Assembly: GCA_010909725.1 (NCBI GenBank)
Contig: JAACMV010000027.1
Span: forward strand, 310,001-374,000
DNA: 64,000 bases
Direction: 5' to 3'
Origin: Picochlorum sp. 'celeri'
Taxonomy: Eukaryota > Chlorophyta > Trebouxiophyceae
Positions 19,204 to 30,051 of the stretch are shown piece by piece. Numbering within the stretch: the stretch's first letter is position 1; every line of letters begins with the position of its first letter. Position numbers and translations under genes: made by a program. The notes beneath the pieces are model-generated. The model worked only from the letters and a program-made list of their open reading frames with translations. It had not been told where the DNA came from and did no database searches.

Positions 19204-22200
19204 ATGAAGACGGCGACGAGCTGCGTCAACGCTCCATCTCAACGACGAGGGCATGCTGCTGGGGTCCTTGCAAAGTCGACGTCGCTGACACCGTCCTCTG
19301 GGGTGACATGGAGTACTGGGAAACAGTTGATCCGACAGAAACATGTACCATCGGGTGTCAGATCACAGAAAAGGGCAGGTTTGACGTGTCGTGCTGTTGC
19401 AGCCCCTGTTGGTGATTCCAGTGACCAAGTTCCTTTCACTGCGTGGAATACTGCGGTTCAGAGAGTGGCGAAACGGACTGATATCAAGACAATTATGCTC
19501 CTTGGGGCTGGACCGATTGTTATTGGGCAGGTATGCGTCTGGTCTGCATCGGGCTGGTCATGCGTTTGGGTGTCGTACATGTGCTTTTTATGGGTATATT
19601 GGGTGATATATTGCATGCATGTGATATATGGGATATAAAAAGTGGGTGGATGGGGTGGCGGTGGATGGTGGGTGGGTTGTTTTCAAAACCCTCGAGGGTC
19701 GAGTGTAGGGCTTGTACAGGAAGGGTGTTGATGTGTGTTGTGGGTGGTTGATTGCAGGCATGCGAGTTTGATTACTCTGGAACGCAAGCGTGTAAAGCGT
19801 TGAAGGCAGAGGGGTATCGAGTGGTGTTGGTGAACTCGAATCCAGCAACTATTATGACGGATCCAGAGACTGCTGATCGTACCTATGTTGGGCCCATGAC
19901 TCCAGAGTTGGTGGAGAAGATCATCATCAAGGAAAAGCCTGATGCTATTTTGCCGACAATGGGAGGTCAGACGGCGTTGAATTTGGCAAAGGGGTTGTCT
20001 GAAGCTGGGATTTTGGACAAGTATAATGTGGAGTTGATTGGGGCCAAGTTGGAGTCGATCAACAAGGCAGAGGATAGGGAGCTGTTTGCTGATGCCATGG
20101 ATCGTCTCGGGTTGAAGATGGCAAAGTCTTGCATTGCTACGACGATGGAAGAGGCGCTCAAGGCGCATGATGAGATTGGGCAGTTTCCTTTGATTATTCG
20201 ACCAGCGTTTACACTGGGAGGAACAGGAGGAGGTATTGCGTATAATATGGACGAGTTTATGACCATTTGCAAGAGTGGTTTGGATGCGTCCATGACATCT
20301 CAGGTACAGATTGAGCAGTCGCTGTTGGGATGGAAGGAGTATGAGTTGGAAGTGATGAGGGATCTTGCAGATAATGTAGTCATTATTTGTTCGATTGAGA
20401 ATGTGGATCCTATGGGTGTTCATACAGGAGATTCGATTACCGTTGCTCCTTCTCAGACAATTACGGATAAGGAGTATCAGCGTTTGAGAGATGCGTCTGT
20501 TGCTATTATCAGGGAGATGGGAGTTGAGTGTGGAGGGTCGAATGTGCAGATGGCTATCAATCCTGCCAACGGAGATATGGTGATTATTGAGATGAATCCA
20601 CGTGTGTCGCGTTCGTCAGCATTGGCTTCCAAGGCTACTGGATTCCCTATTGCAAAGATGGCTGCTCGTTTGGCGTGCGGAAACACGCTTGATCAGATTC
20701 CAAATGATATCACACTCAAGACACCTGCATCGTTTGAGCCATCGATTGATTACGTGGTGACCAAGATTCCCAGATTTGCTTTTGAAAAGTTCCCTGGTTC
20801 TGAAGCCGTGTTGACAACGCAGATGAAGTCTGTAGGAGAGTCTATGGCTATTGGAAGAACGTTCCAGGAGTCATTCCAGAAGGCGTTGAGATCGTTGGAG
20901 ACTGGACTTGATGGATGGTCGCTTCCAAAGAATTGGAAGAGACTTCCAGCCGACAAGGTTGTGTACAACATGCGTGTACCAAATCCTGACAGAATGGTTG
21001 TGATTAAACAAGCATTTGAGGATGGCATGACAGTGGATGATATCCACGAGTACACAGCTATCGACCCATGGTTCTTGAAACAGATGCATGACTTGCATGT
21101 TACAGAGGAGTGGATGAAGACAAAGGCATTGAGCGATTTGAGTGAGAATGATTTCAGGGAGATTAAGCAGAGAGGATTCAGTGACGCACAGATTGCAATG
21201 GCAATGAACGTGGACCAAGCTGCTGTTCGTGCAGCCAGGACAGACTTGGGCGTTGTGCCATCCATGAAGCGTGTGGATACCTGCGCCGCAGAGTTCCAGG
21301 CCGATACACCATATATGTATTCTTCATATGATGGTGAGTGTGAATGCAATTCGTCCACGAATAAAAAAGTTTTGATTCTTGGTGGAGGGCCAAACAGAAT
21401 TGGTCAGGGAATTGAGTTTGATTACTGTTGCTGCCATGCATCATTTTCTCTCAGAGATGCTGGATATGAAACAATTATGATGAACTCCAACCCTGAGACT
21501 GTTTCGACAGATTATGATACATCCTCCCGCTTGTACTTTGAGCCATTGACTGTTGAGGATGTGCTGAATGTGATTGAGAAGGAGCGCCCAGATGGCATCA
21601 TTGTGCAATTCGGTGGACAGACACCCCTGAAATTGGCCACACCATTGGCCAGGTGGTTGGAAGAGAATCCAATTCCAGCTGCTTCGGGAGAAGGAAATGT
21701 CAAAATCTGGGGTACACACCCAGACTCCATTGATGATGCTGAGGATAGAGATAGGTGGATGGCTCTTTTGAATAAGCTTGATATTAGGCAGCCACCCGGA
21801 GGAGTTGCGACAAATGAGGAAGAGGCCGTGAGTATTGCAAAGAATCTCGGTTTCCCTGTCATGGTTCGCCCATCATTTGTGTTGGGTGGAAGAGCCATGG
21901 AAATTGTGTACTCTGAGAAGGACGTGTCACGATACATCAACACTGCTGTAGAAGTTGATCCAGAGAGGCCCGTGTTGGTGGATAAATATCTCGACAGGGC
22001 TGACGAGTTGGATGTAGATGCTTTGGCAGATGCGGAAGGCAATGTTGTGATTTGTGGTATCATGCAGCATATTGAGCAGGCTGGTGTCCACTCTGGAGAT
22101 TCAGCATGCTCCATTCCACCACAAACCATCAGCGAGGAGTGTTTGGACATTATCCGAGACTGGACTCCAAAAATTGCCAGAGAACTTGGAGTCATTGGTT

Positions 22201-22949
22201 TGATCAATATCCAATATGCAGTTCAGGATAACCAGGTCTACATTATTGAGGCCAATCCCAGAGCATCCAGAACAGTCCCATTCGTGGCAAAAGCCATTGG
22301 CCACCCACTTGCCAAGTATGCATCACTGATCATGTCCGGAAAGACACTCAAAGACCTCAATTTCACAGAGGAGTTGAAGTTAGATCACGTCGCTGTGAAA
22401 GAGGCCGTCTTGCCATTCGATAAATTCCCAGGAGCTGACACGCTCCTCGGACCTGAGATGCGATCTACTGGTGAAGTCATGGGATTGGATACCAGCTTTG
22501 CCAAAGCGTACGCCAAGGCGGCCATTGCGGCTGGACAGAAACTCCCAGAATCAGGAAATGTCTTCATTTCCATGATGGATCAGTACAAGGAAGCAGCAGT
22601 CCCAATTGCCAAGGAATTGGCAGAGATGGGTTATGGCATTCTTGCCACACAGCACACTGGTGCAGCATTGACAGCAGCTGGTGTACCAAACGTGGAGACC
22701 ATCCTCAAGATTCAAGAAGGTCGTCCAAATGCTGGAGATCTGCTCAAGAATGGGGATATCCAAATGATGTTCATCACCACTGCTGGAGATGAGGCTGATG
22801 TCAGAGATGGAAAAGACCTCCGCCGGCTTGCCCTGGGAGCCAAGGTCCCACTCATCACAACAGTCGCAGGTGCCCGCGCTACAGTACAAGCTCTCAGAGG
22901 TATGAAGGATGGGGGACTCGAGCAAGTTCCTCTGCAAGACTATTTCTGA
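19204..22949 (+). CDS. carB: Carbamoyl-phosphate synthase large subunit, plastid-type
   Basis: Exons 19204-19530 and 19758-22949 (227-nt intron, phase 0) give 1172 residues. The enzyme makes carbamoyl phosphate from glutamine-derived ammonia, bicarbonate and 2 ATP, feeding arginine and pyrimidine synthesis. The junction restores [19 protein letters not shown]. Two homologous ATP-grasp halves are seen ([12 protein letters not shown] with [28 protein letters not shown] with [15 protein letters not shown]), then the MGS-like allosteric domain ([35 protein letters not shown]). The ~80-residue N-terminus, basic and Ser/Thr-rich, looks like a plastid transit peptide. No glutaminase, DHOase or ATCase is fused, unlike animal/fungal CAD, so a separate small subunit must exist elsewhere. 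Confidence 0.97.
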
Positions 22950-23013
22950 TCACACATGATATTGTATTTTTCCACATGTTTAATGCACAATTACAAAGAA
23001 GAAAACCAGAACA

Positions 23014-23940
23014 CTATATAAACCAAACAGTCTTGAAGGAATGCTCATCATCATGGGTAACCATCAATGCGTCTCTATCGCTCAATGCTTCCAGCACAAT
23101 ATCCATTTCTGCCATTGTACACGCCTCTTTTCCTCGGCCAAGCAAATGCGCAGACACCCAGTCCACAACCTTTGGCACTGGAGCATCACTAGACGCCTGT
23201 CTTGCAATAACAGTATCTCTGAACGCACTAAGACTCGTTTGAATGTCTTGTGCCCTTTCCGGTGACACACTTGTAACCCCGCCATCATTCTGTGCCACAT
23301 CCTGGGGTGTTTTTGGTGCCAGTGCATTCCTCCTTCCACTCTGAGGTGTTGCCTTCTTCTTTCCTACAGAAACGCGCCTATTTTCAACAATATTCGCTGG
23401 CGTCAACTGAGTACTAGCATTCTCTTCTTCTTCGTGTTGTGGTTGTTGCTGCTGCTCCTGAGCAGGTGTGGCAACCGATTCCACCCTCCTCTCAGCTGCA
23501 CCCTTGGCAGGCGTTGTTGATGCTCTGCGAGCCTTCACCTTGGCAGCAGCAGCTTGCAAACTCGACGCCGTCATCTTCTTCGTCAAACGTTCTCTCTTCT
23601 CCGTAAAGGCATATCCATACAAGGTCACCCCATTCTTCTTCAACGCCAACAGAATATCATTCGTTGTTATTGTAAACCTCTTTGCATGGTCAGCATACAC
23701 TGTCGCATCGTGCACCATTGTCCTCAGCCATCTCTTCAATGCTTCAGGAGCCTCTTCATAGATACCTTGGCTAATCCTCTTCACACCAGCTCTCCTCGCC
23801 AATCGGCGAATCGCAGGCTTGCCAATGGCCCCAGTCTTTTGAATCGCATGGCGATGACGATGCCTCGCAGAACCCCGTCGACTCACTCCATTCCCCTGTG
23901 AAAGAGAAACAGTTGATAATTTTGCCACTCGCCGTGTCAT
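23014..23940 (-). CDS. Histone-H4-like protein with long C-terminal extension (possible winged-helix tail)
   Basis: Single exon, 308 residues. Residues ~26-115 align with histone H4: KPAIRRLARRAGVKRIS is nearly identical to the H4 alpha-1 region, then IYEEAPEALKRWL, VHDATVYADHAKRFTITTND and LALKKNGVTLYGYAF follow the H4 fold to its end. The canonical H4 tail (GKGGKGLGKGG) is replaced by a Ser/Arg/His-rich leader. Canonical H4 stops about here (102-103 residues), but this protein continues ~190 residues: a basic Ala/Lys stretch, a Gln/Glu low-complexity linker, and a C-terminal ~70 residues (VDWVSAHLLGRG, TMAEMDIVLEALSDRDALMV, FKTVWFI) with the shape of MCM3-like winged helices. The winged-helix call is tentative. 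Its stop is 64 nt from that of carB. Confidence 0.85.
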   Translation of the reverse strand: MTRRVAKLSTVSLSQGNGVSRRGSARHRHRHAIQKTGAIGKPAIRRLARRAGVKRISQGIYEEAPEALKRWLRTMVHDATVYADHAKRFTITTNDILLALKKNGVTLYGYAFTEKRERLTKKMTASSLQAAAAKVKARRASTTPAKGAAERRVESVATPAQEQQQQPQHEEEENASTQLTPANIVENRRVSVGKKKATPQSGRRNALAPKTPQDVAQNDGGVTSVSPERAQDIQTSLSAFRDTVIARQASSDAPVPKVVDWVSAHLLGRGKEACTMAEMDIVLEALSDRDALMVTHDDEHSFKTVWFI

Positions 23941-24242
23941 AGTAGTCTTGCTTGCCTCGATCTCTTAAAGAAAATTCGTGTCGCGTGTTTTCAATCGATT
24001 CAAGAAACAACAACGACAGCAGTCAGTCTTCTGAGTCAACAAAATGATTTAAATTGTCAAAGTATCAATATAAATACAATCGTATTTTATATATGTGCAG
24101 TCTGAGTGGCATGTGCCGATTGTGATCAACAACGCCAGACCATTGTTGATTTGAATCTTCAGGGCGCCTTATTTTGTTGCTTCGCTTTGGACACGAGAGA
24201 CACACCTTCCGCTTGGTCGCCACACAAGTGGCCTTGATGCAT
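23941..24242. other. Intergenic, no gene seen
   Basis: About 300 nt upstream of the H4-like gene and downstream of the P450 stop, both minus strand. It is AT-rich; a 62-codon minus-strand frame through it has no recognisable content. Nothing else identified. Confidence 0.4.
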
Positions 24243-25925
24243 TTACTCCACATACACTTCTAATCCTCCTACTGGTCCAATCGGAATGACCGTTGGATGT
24301 GTGACTCCTTGCGTCTTTGGGTCGACCAAGGACCAGGAGAATTTCTCACACAGAGACCCAAGGACCACACGAGCCTCAATCAGCGCAAAATACTGCCCAA
24401 GACAATTACGAGGCCCTTGAATAAATGGAAGAAACATGTACGGTCGAATCTCATCATCAAAGGAATCGTATTCTCCTCCAGGCATGAATCTGTCTGGTTT
24501 CCATGCCAATGGATCCTTGTACAGGTGATGCACCCGCTGCAAATGGCAAATGATCCATGATCCCTTTGGCAATGGGGTACCACACAGTTCATCATCTTTA
24601 TTCAAATCTCTCGTGACAACTGGGACCACCGAGTACTTTCTAAGACTTTCTTTCAGACACGACAGTGTCCACTGCATCTTTTCTACATTCTCCCTCTGCA
24701 GCGTGGCAGGCTTTTTCAGGAATGCTGTGGCTTCCTCTCGCACCTTGGAAGCCGCCTTGCCATCTCCACGAGCCAATTCATAAATTGTCCACGTCAACAT
24801 GGATGCACTGGTCTCGTGACCAGCAAGCAGGAATGTTTTAATCTCATAACACAACTGCGTCTCGGCAGCTGCATTCCACACCGTTCCACCCTTATCCACA
24901 GAATCCAAAATCTTGTCCAGCACATCCTTCTGCACGTATGCATCTCCTTGTCTCTTTCTCTCTGCTCTCCTCAGTCTAATAATTCCTTTAATAAATGTGT
25001 CAAGCTTCTTCACCCTGCTGGAGTATTGATATGCTTGAACCGGATACAAATACCTCCATGGAGCCAACACCCTCCTGTTCGACTCTTCCATCACCGGCAG
25101 ATACAGACTCGGAAACACATCATCACACTCTTCAGGACCAAGACTCAGAATCGCCTCCCCAATCACCTGAAGCGTCAGCAACCGAAACTCCTCCTCAATA
25201 TCCACTGCAACCTTCTTCCCCCGCAGCGTTTCCAACTTCTCACTCAACCTTTCAGACGCCCGCTTCGCAATAGGCAAAATAGCATCCAGCATATCAATAC
25301 GAAGCGCAGGAGCCATCAACAATCGCTGCTTCTGCCAATGCTTGCCATTCGCAGTCACCAACCCAGTCCCAAGAATAGGCAGAAAGGGCCCATAACTAAA
25401 GTCCAAATCCTTATCATACAACTTATACCCCGTCTGGAAAATCCTCTTCATCCCCTTTGGATCACCCACAATAATCCCAGTTCGATGCAACACTCGAAAC
25501 TTGACCAACGACCGATCCGTCACCCACCTATACATGTGTTCCCATGGACATCCCTTGGCCAACACCAGCGCCTGTCCAAACAAAGGAACCACAATGTACC
25601 GATCAATCAATGCCCTCAGAATATTCCCTTCCTTGCCTCTGTGCTCAAGAGATGACACACTGGGCACGTGACGGGTATTCAAGGCCACGTGACCCCATCG
25701 AAGAATTCCACTCACCAATTTGAGACAGACTCCAAGGACCACATAGAGCAGAAAAGACAACAGAATGGCCTCTATAAACACCTTGTATTTCTCAAATGGC
25801 AGTGATCCCTCGGGAACACCCACTGTAACAGCAATACGATCGGCCGTGCTCAGCAACCATGCAGTTGGCGTTGACACGACCTTTTCCAGCATTGGATACC
25901 AATCAGCAATCTGCTGGTGCATCAT
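24243..25925 (-). CDS. Cytochrome P450 monooxygenase
   Basis: Single exon, 560 residues from the ATG at 25925 (the frame is open a little further without an ATG). A membrane anchor lies at ~residues 50-75 (AILLSFLLYVVLGVCLKLV). P450 marks in order: the helix-C WxxQR (HWQKQRLLMAPAL), the I-helix oxygen-binding AGHETS, the K-helix ExxR (KESLRKYSVVPVV), the PERF-like WKPDRFMPG, and the heme loop FIQGPRNCLGQYFALIEAR with the axial Cys. The body resembles the CYP4/CYP72-type microsomal clans, but I cannot assign a family or substrate. It is divergent from TRAPPC5. Confidence 0.9.
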   Translation of the reverse strand: MMHQQIADWYPMLEKVVSTPTAWLLSTADRIAVTVGVPEGSLPFEKYKVFIEAILLSFLLYVVLGVCLKLVSGILRWGHVALNTRHVPSVSSLEHRGKEGNILRALIDRYIVVPLFGQALVLAKGCPWEHMYRWVTDRSLVKFRVLHRTGIIVGDPKGMKRIFQTGYKLYDKDLDFSYGPFLPILGTGLVTANGKHWQKQRLLMAPALRIDMLDAILPIAKRASERLSEKLETLRGKKVAVDIEEEFRLLTLQVIGEAILSLGPEECDDVFPSLYLPVMEESNRRVLAPWRYLYPVQAYQYSSRVKKLDTFIKGIIRLRRAERKRQGDAYVQKDVLDKILDSVDKGGTVWNAAAETQLCYEIKTFLLAGHETSASMLTWTIYELARGDGKAASKVREEATAFLKKPATLQRENVEKMQWTLSCLKESLRKYSVVPVVTRDLNKDDELCGTPLPKGSWIICHLQRVHHLYKDPLAWKPDRFMPGGEYDSFDDEIRPYMFLPFIQGPRNCLGQYFALIEARVVLGSLCEKFSWSLVDPKTQGVTHPTVIPIGPVGGLEVYVE

Positions 25926-26237
25926 GATGGAACTATGATACACGATGTGGTATATTGTATAACCAAATGGCTAGGAGGCGTCGTTGCATGGGCCATTATT
26001 GGTTGGATCATTCGTTCAGCATCCAAACGGATGATTGCGCGTTGACGACCGCTGAAGCGTTTTTTTATTCTTTGAAATACAGAATACTCCGTATTCTGAT
26101 ATATAAAAAACAGTTGCATGGTGTTTTTTCTTGTTCGACTCGACTCCTTTTTTACACGTTTTTTGTATTTTTTAAATACTAGCACCGTACTAGTACTATC
26201 ATACGGATCATGTCGTCAAAAACCGGCTAGAAGAAAA
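25926..26237. promoter_or_regulatory. Divergent P450/TRAPPC5 spacer
   Basis: About 310 nt between two divergent start codons. It holds an 8-bp perfect inverted repeat CAGAATAC-TCC-GTATTCTG at 26080-26098, a length expected about once per window by chance. The distal half is AT-rich. Confidence 0.35.
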
Positions 26238-27029
26238 ATGAGTAGTTCTTCCTCCATGGTATTTCCAAAACATGGCATGGTCTCCATGAGCAGTTTTTCA
26301 TACCTTTTTAGCGAACTTGTTCAGTATTCTCAGTCAAAAGTGAGTAATACGGGTGATTTAGAGCGTCGATTGGAAGAAGTGGGTCGATGTGTGGGTGGTT
26401 CTCTGGTGGAGCTGGTTCAATCATCTAGTAGCAGCAGTGCGTCATCCACCTACGATGCGAAACAGGTGACCAAATTAGCATCTCCATACCTGACACGGCA
26501 TACGAGATTATTGGATGTGTTGCGGTATATATATACAACGGTGTGGAAGTATTTGTTTGGGAAACAGGCTCAGGATTTGCAGCAGAGTAATGATGCTGAT
26601 GATGAGTATATGATTAGCGATGATGAAGTGTACCTGTGGATGGGCCGTTATGTGAGCGTTCCAAAGGATATGGGAACGTTTAATTGCCATGCGTTTCTGG
26701 CTGGAGTGGTGCGGGGTGTGCTGGATGAGGCTGGATTTGACACTGTGAGGTGCGTGGTGTTTCATTGTGTGTTTGTCCTGGACAGAGAACAACACATGGA
26801 GTGGAATGGTGTTTCATCGTGATGCGTGTCGATATGCAGGGTGACGGCGCATTTTGTTCCTCTAAAGGACACTGCCAAGGCTGTCGATGCGTCTTCTGAT
26901 ATTCCGGCGTCGTTGGAGAATACCTCTGTTCAACAGGGTCCCAGCAGGAACAAGGTGACCCTGTTGATCAAATTTAGTCCACGGGTGATGGAGAGAGAAC
27001 GTATGCTGTCTACGCCTGAAAATAATTGA
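26238..27029 (+). CDS. TRAPPC5: TRAPP complex subunit 5 (Trs31/Bet3 family)
   Basis: Exons 26238-26749 and 26840-27029 (90-nt intron, GTGCGT...CAG) give 233 residues. TRAPP tethers ER-derived vesicles and activates Rab1. Family landmarks are FSYLFSELVQYSQSKV, LERRLEEVGRCVGGSL, VWKYLFGKQAQDLQQSNDAD, YVSVPKDMGTFNCHAFLAG and, across the junction, VRVTAHFVP, then VTLLIKFSPRVMERE. It is longer than the human protein (188) because of a Ser-rich insertion at ~55-70 and another just before VTLLIKF. The start is the ATG giving MSSSSSMVF; an in-frame ATG 120 nt upstream (26118) is less likely because the frame there is hydrophobic and unlike the family. Confidence 0.9.
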
Positions 27030-27166
27030 TAAATATTTTGTTGATAGTTATATGTGACGAACGTACCGTGGATTCTTCCTTGATACTGTTTTTAGACATG
27101 CAAACAAGAGACATGCAGCGTCTCTCGTAGATTTTTCAGCGGTTTTCTGTTGGCGAACGTACTACC

Positions 27167-29856
27167 ATGGATTGTAAAAATAGAATACCAGTGACTCTGG
27201 TGAGTGGATGGCATGGGTCTGGGAAGACGACCTTGTTGACACAACTAGCCAAAGCTCAAGAGGAGGACAAGGGTCAACAAGTGGAGATGATTCGCATGCG
27301 GGAAGGAGATGACATGTTGGATGATTTGCGACGGGATATTGAACGAGTGGTGTCGTCTGGATTGTGCAAGAGTTTGGTGGTTGAATGTGGTGGATTGCAT
27401 CAGCCTATGCGGGTTGCAGATATGCTGCGTATGACTGATTTGAATGATCGTGTGGCGCTGGATACGTGTGTGACTGTGGTGGATGCGACGACGATGATGC
27501 ACAACATGTATGTTGTTCTTTGCGTTGCGTTGATTTCCTCTGATTTTTTTTGTATCATGTGGTGGTTGAACAGGATGTGTATATTTGTGTTGCTGCCTGC
27601 AGAGAGGATGCTACGTTGATTTCTGTCGATGAAGAAGAAGAAGAAGGAGAAGGAGAAAAGGAGATTGCGTCTGAATGGTTTCTTCAGCAGATTGAGTTTG
27701 CCAATGTGATTGTGTTGAACAAGATTGACACGGTGGCCAGTGAGGATGCTGCATCTCGATTGGCTACACTGTTGAGGTCATTGAATCCATCAGCCAAGAT
27801 TGTTCAGACGGTGCAGTCTGCTGTTTGTGTTGAAGATGTGGTTGCGACGGGCATGTTTGATTATGAAAAGACAGAGAATGGTGCAGGGTGGGCGCAGTGT
27901 ATGAACAGGAGTGGTAAGGTTGGTCTTTTTCCAATTGGAGAAGCAACAGATGGTGCTGCGTCTGGACATGGTAGTTGTGCGTTTATGTATTCAGCTGACA
28001 AGCCATTTCATCCCAGACGGCTGTTCGAGTTTATGACCAAATATTTTGTCTTGCGACAAGAAGAGGACGTGGACTATGAAGAAGCACATGGTAGTGTTCC
28101 TGCAGAGGTGACACTGTCACTACAGGAGGCTGAAAAGAATATCAAACGAGCTATTGATTTAGTCTCAAGAGGTGCTCATAAGAACTCAAAGATTACACAT
28201 TCAATGAATGAATCGATGAAATCTTTACAGGATGCCCTTACTGACATGAGTCAGACCACAGCATCATCATCCGTTCCTGGAGATTTTGAGGCGTTCAAGG
28301 ACGCCTATGGTACGATTGTACGATCCAAGGGCGTATTCTGGATTTCAACAAGGCCAAATCTGTGCGGGGAGTGGTCTCAGTCAGGAGCTGCATTGCAGTG
28401 TTGCTGTTCTGGTCCATGGAGTGCATCACCTCCTCATGGAAAGGGAGGCTCACAAGGACGGCGGAGGCAAGAAATTGCATTCATTGGTATGGAGATGAAT
28501 GCAAAAGCACTAGAAGCTGAACTGAACCGGTGTCTCATATCAGATGATGATGGTGAAAGTACAGAAGCGATGCATGATCCATTTGCGGCATGGCCATCCC
28601 TTGATTCCGACGATGATGACAAGAATGATGATGAAGAGTATATGCCTCTCGGAAAGGTTGTACAAATTACTGATGGTGCTTCAGAGGCGCAGCATATATT
28701 AGATTCCATTGAGCCAGGAACCACAGCCATCATATACTGGCATGCTGAATGGCATGCACAGGGAGATGCTATTCTTACAGAGCTACGCTCCATGATAGAC
28801 AAGGTATCCACCCTTGTGATACATGTCAAAATAGGAGACCATCCACCAAATTGGTCATTTGCTATGGAAAAAGTGATGGAAAAGCCAGAGGCCAACCGTC
28901 CTGGAGCCAAACCTGTTCTGAAACAAGGCCATTCATGTTGGCCATGCTTCACTGTACATACTGCACCAAGTTTACAACCAATTGAGACGATATCAGGAGG
29001 ACGTGCAATGAATACCCTGCGGAAACTCATATCTGGGCTTCCAGAATATACAGAGCAGCACAGAGTCAGCAAGAGAAGAGAACACCAGGACCATCCCAGC
29101 GAGCCTGAATCCTCTGAAACGACGACGAGTGTGTGGAGCGACGTTTCCTCTGCATTCCCATACCTACAGAATGGCGCTGTCGAGCTGCGAGAGCTCTTGA
29201 AAAACTTTGCAAAGGAAAAGAAAAGCCTCTACATCCTCTGGGAAGAAGGTGGCATTCCTCTCAAGATCCTCAAAGCCCTCGAGTCCATCACCATTATTCG
29301 CCCAGATACAAATAATCTCTTCATAGCCACTGTCGGTGCATCACCTGGAAATGAAGCCTTGGCCAAAGCCCTTGGTGTGAAAAAGGGACCCAGCCTCTTG
29401 CTATTTAGCAACATGAAAGTAGACAAGAAGTATGATGGCCCAGACAAGGTTCGTGATGCACTTGCACAGGAATTCCGCACTCTTCCAGCAGAAGCTACAC
29501 CAGCATTGCCGATCAAGAAAACGACGAGTCACCCATCCCCAAGCATATATGATCCCCCAGAGGGAAAGCAGAATCGATCAGGCACCACAAAACTGACACC
29601 AAACGGCAATCTCGTTCACTATTTCCCCAAAATGCCATGCCTCAAATGCGGTAATCCATGGTGGACATCAGATGATTGGGATGCACTATGCATCCGATGT
29701 GGCTGGAATTGCCAAACAGATGGGTATGATGATGACTCCAAACCTCTACCAAAGTACAAGGAGATCTGGGCAACATACTGCGCATCCATCAAATCAGGAG
29801 TCACCCCAGCATGGAAGAACAAGAAGAGTGCACCATCCACAACCAAGAGAATATAA
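27167..29856 (+). CDS. CobW/COG0523-family GTPase fused to thioredoxin-like and zinc-ribbon domains
   Basis: Exons 27167-27507 and 27603-29856 (95-nt intron) give 864 residues. The N-terminal G domain has Walker A GWHGSGKTTLL, an ECGGLHQP switch region and the G4 motif LNKID; an acidic insertion follows exon 1. The CobW C-terminal domain (FHPRRLFEFM, KGVFWISTRPNLCGEWSQSG, RRQEIAFIGM) extends to ~445. COG0523 proteins are metal chaperones, often for zinc. The rest (~420 residues) is unusual: an acidic linker, a thioredoxin-like segment without a redox CxxC (AIIYWHAEWHAQGDAI), a second one (LYILWEEGGIPLKILKALE...LLLFSNM), and a C-terminal zinc ribbon (CLKCGNPWW, ALCIRCGWNCQ). The usual CxCC metal motif of the G domain is not seen. 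A TGTAA motif lies at 29874-29878. Confidence 0.82.
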
Positions 29857-30051
29857 ATTGCCATGTAAATAGTACATTCATGACGTTCAGCAGGAGCACC
29901 AGACCTGTCATCTACAGTGGTCCTATCAAATCATGATGCGATGGGAGACCACAGAATCCCGCCTCTGCCGGCATTCAACGACGCTGTCTCAACCATTCCA
30001 CCGCCACCGATTCCACCACTTTGTATTGTAATTTTATAAGTCAGCAATAGA

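Noticed and set aside
19683..20423. 246-codon frame on the minus strand
   Set aside because: Antisense to carB, which is well conserved in this stretch.
24065..24253. 62-codon minus-strand frame with several Cys
   Set aside because: It overlaps the end of the P450 gene, has no recognisable motif and is short; most likely 3' UTR sequence.
24816..25655. 279-codon open frame on the + strand
   Set aside because: It lies antisense inside the P450 coding region and has no family likeness; a shadow frame.
26118..26237. Upstream start for TRAPPC5
   Set aside because: It would add a 40-residue hydrophobic leader not found in the family; the ATG at 26238 is preferred.
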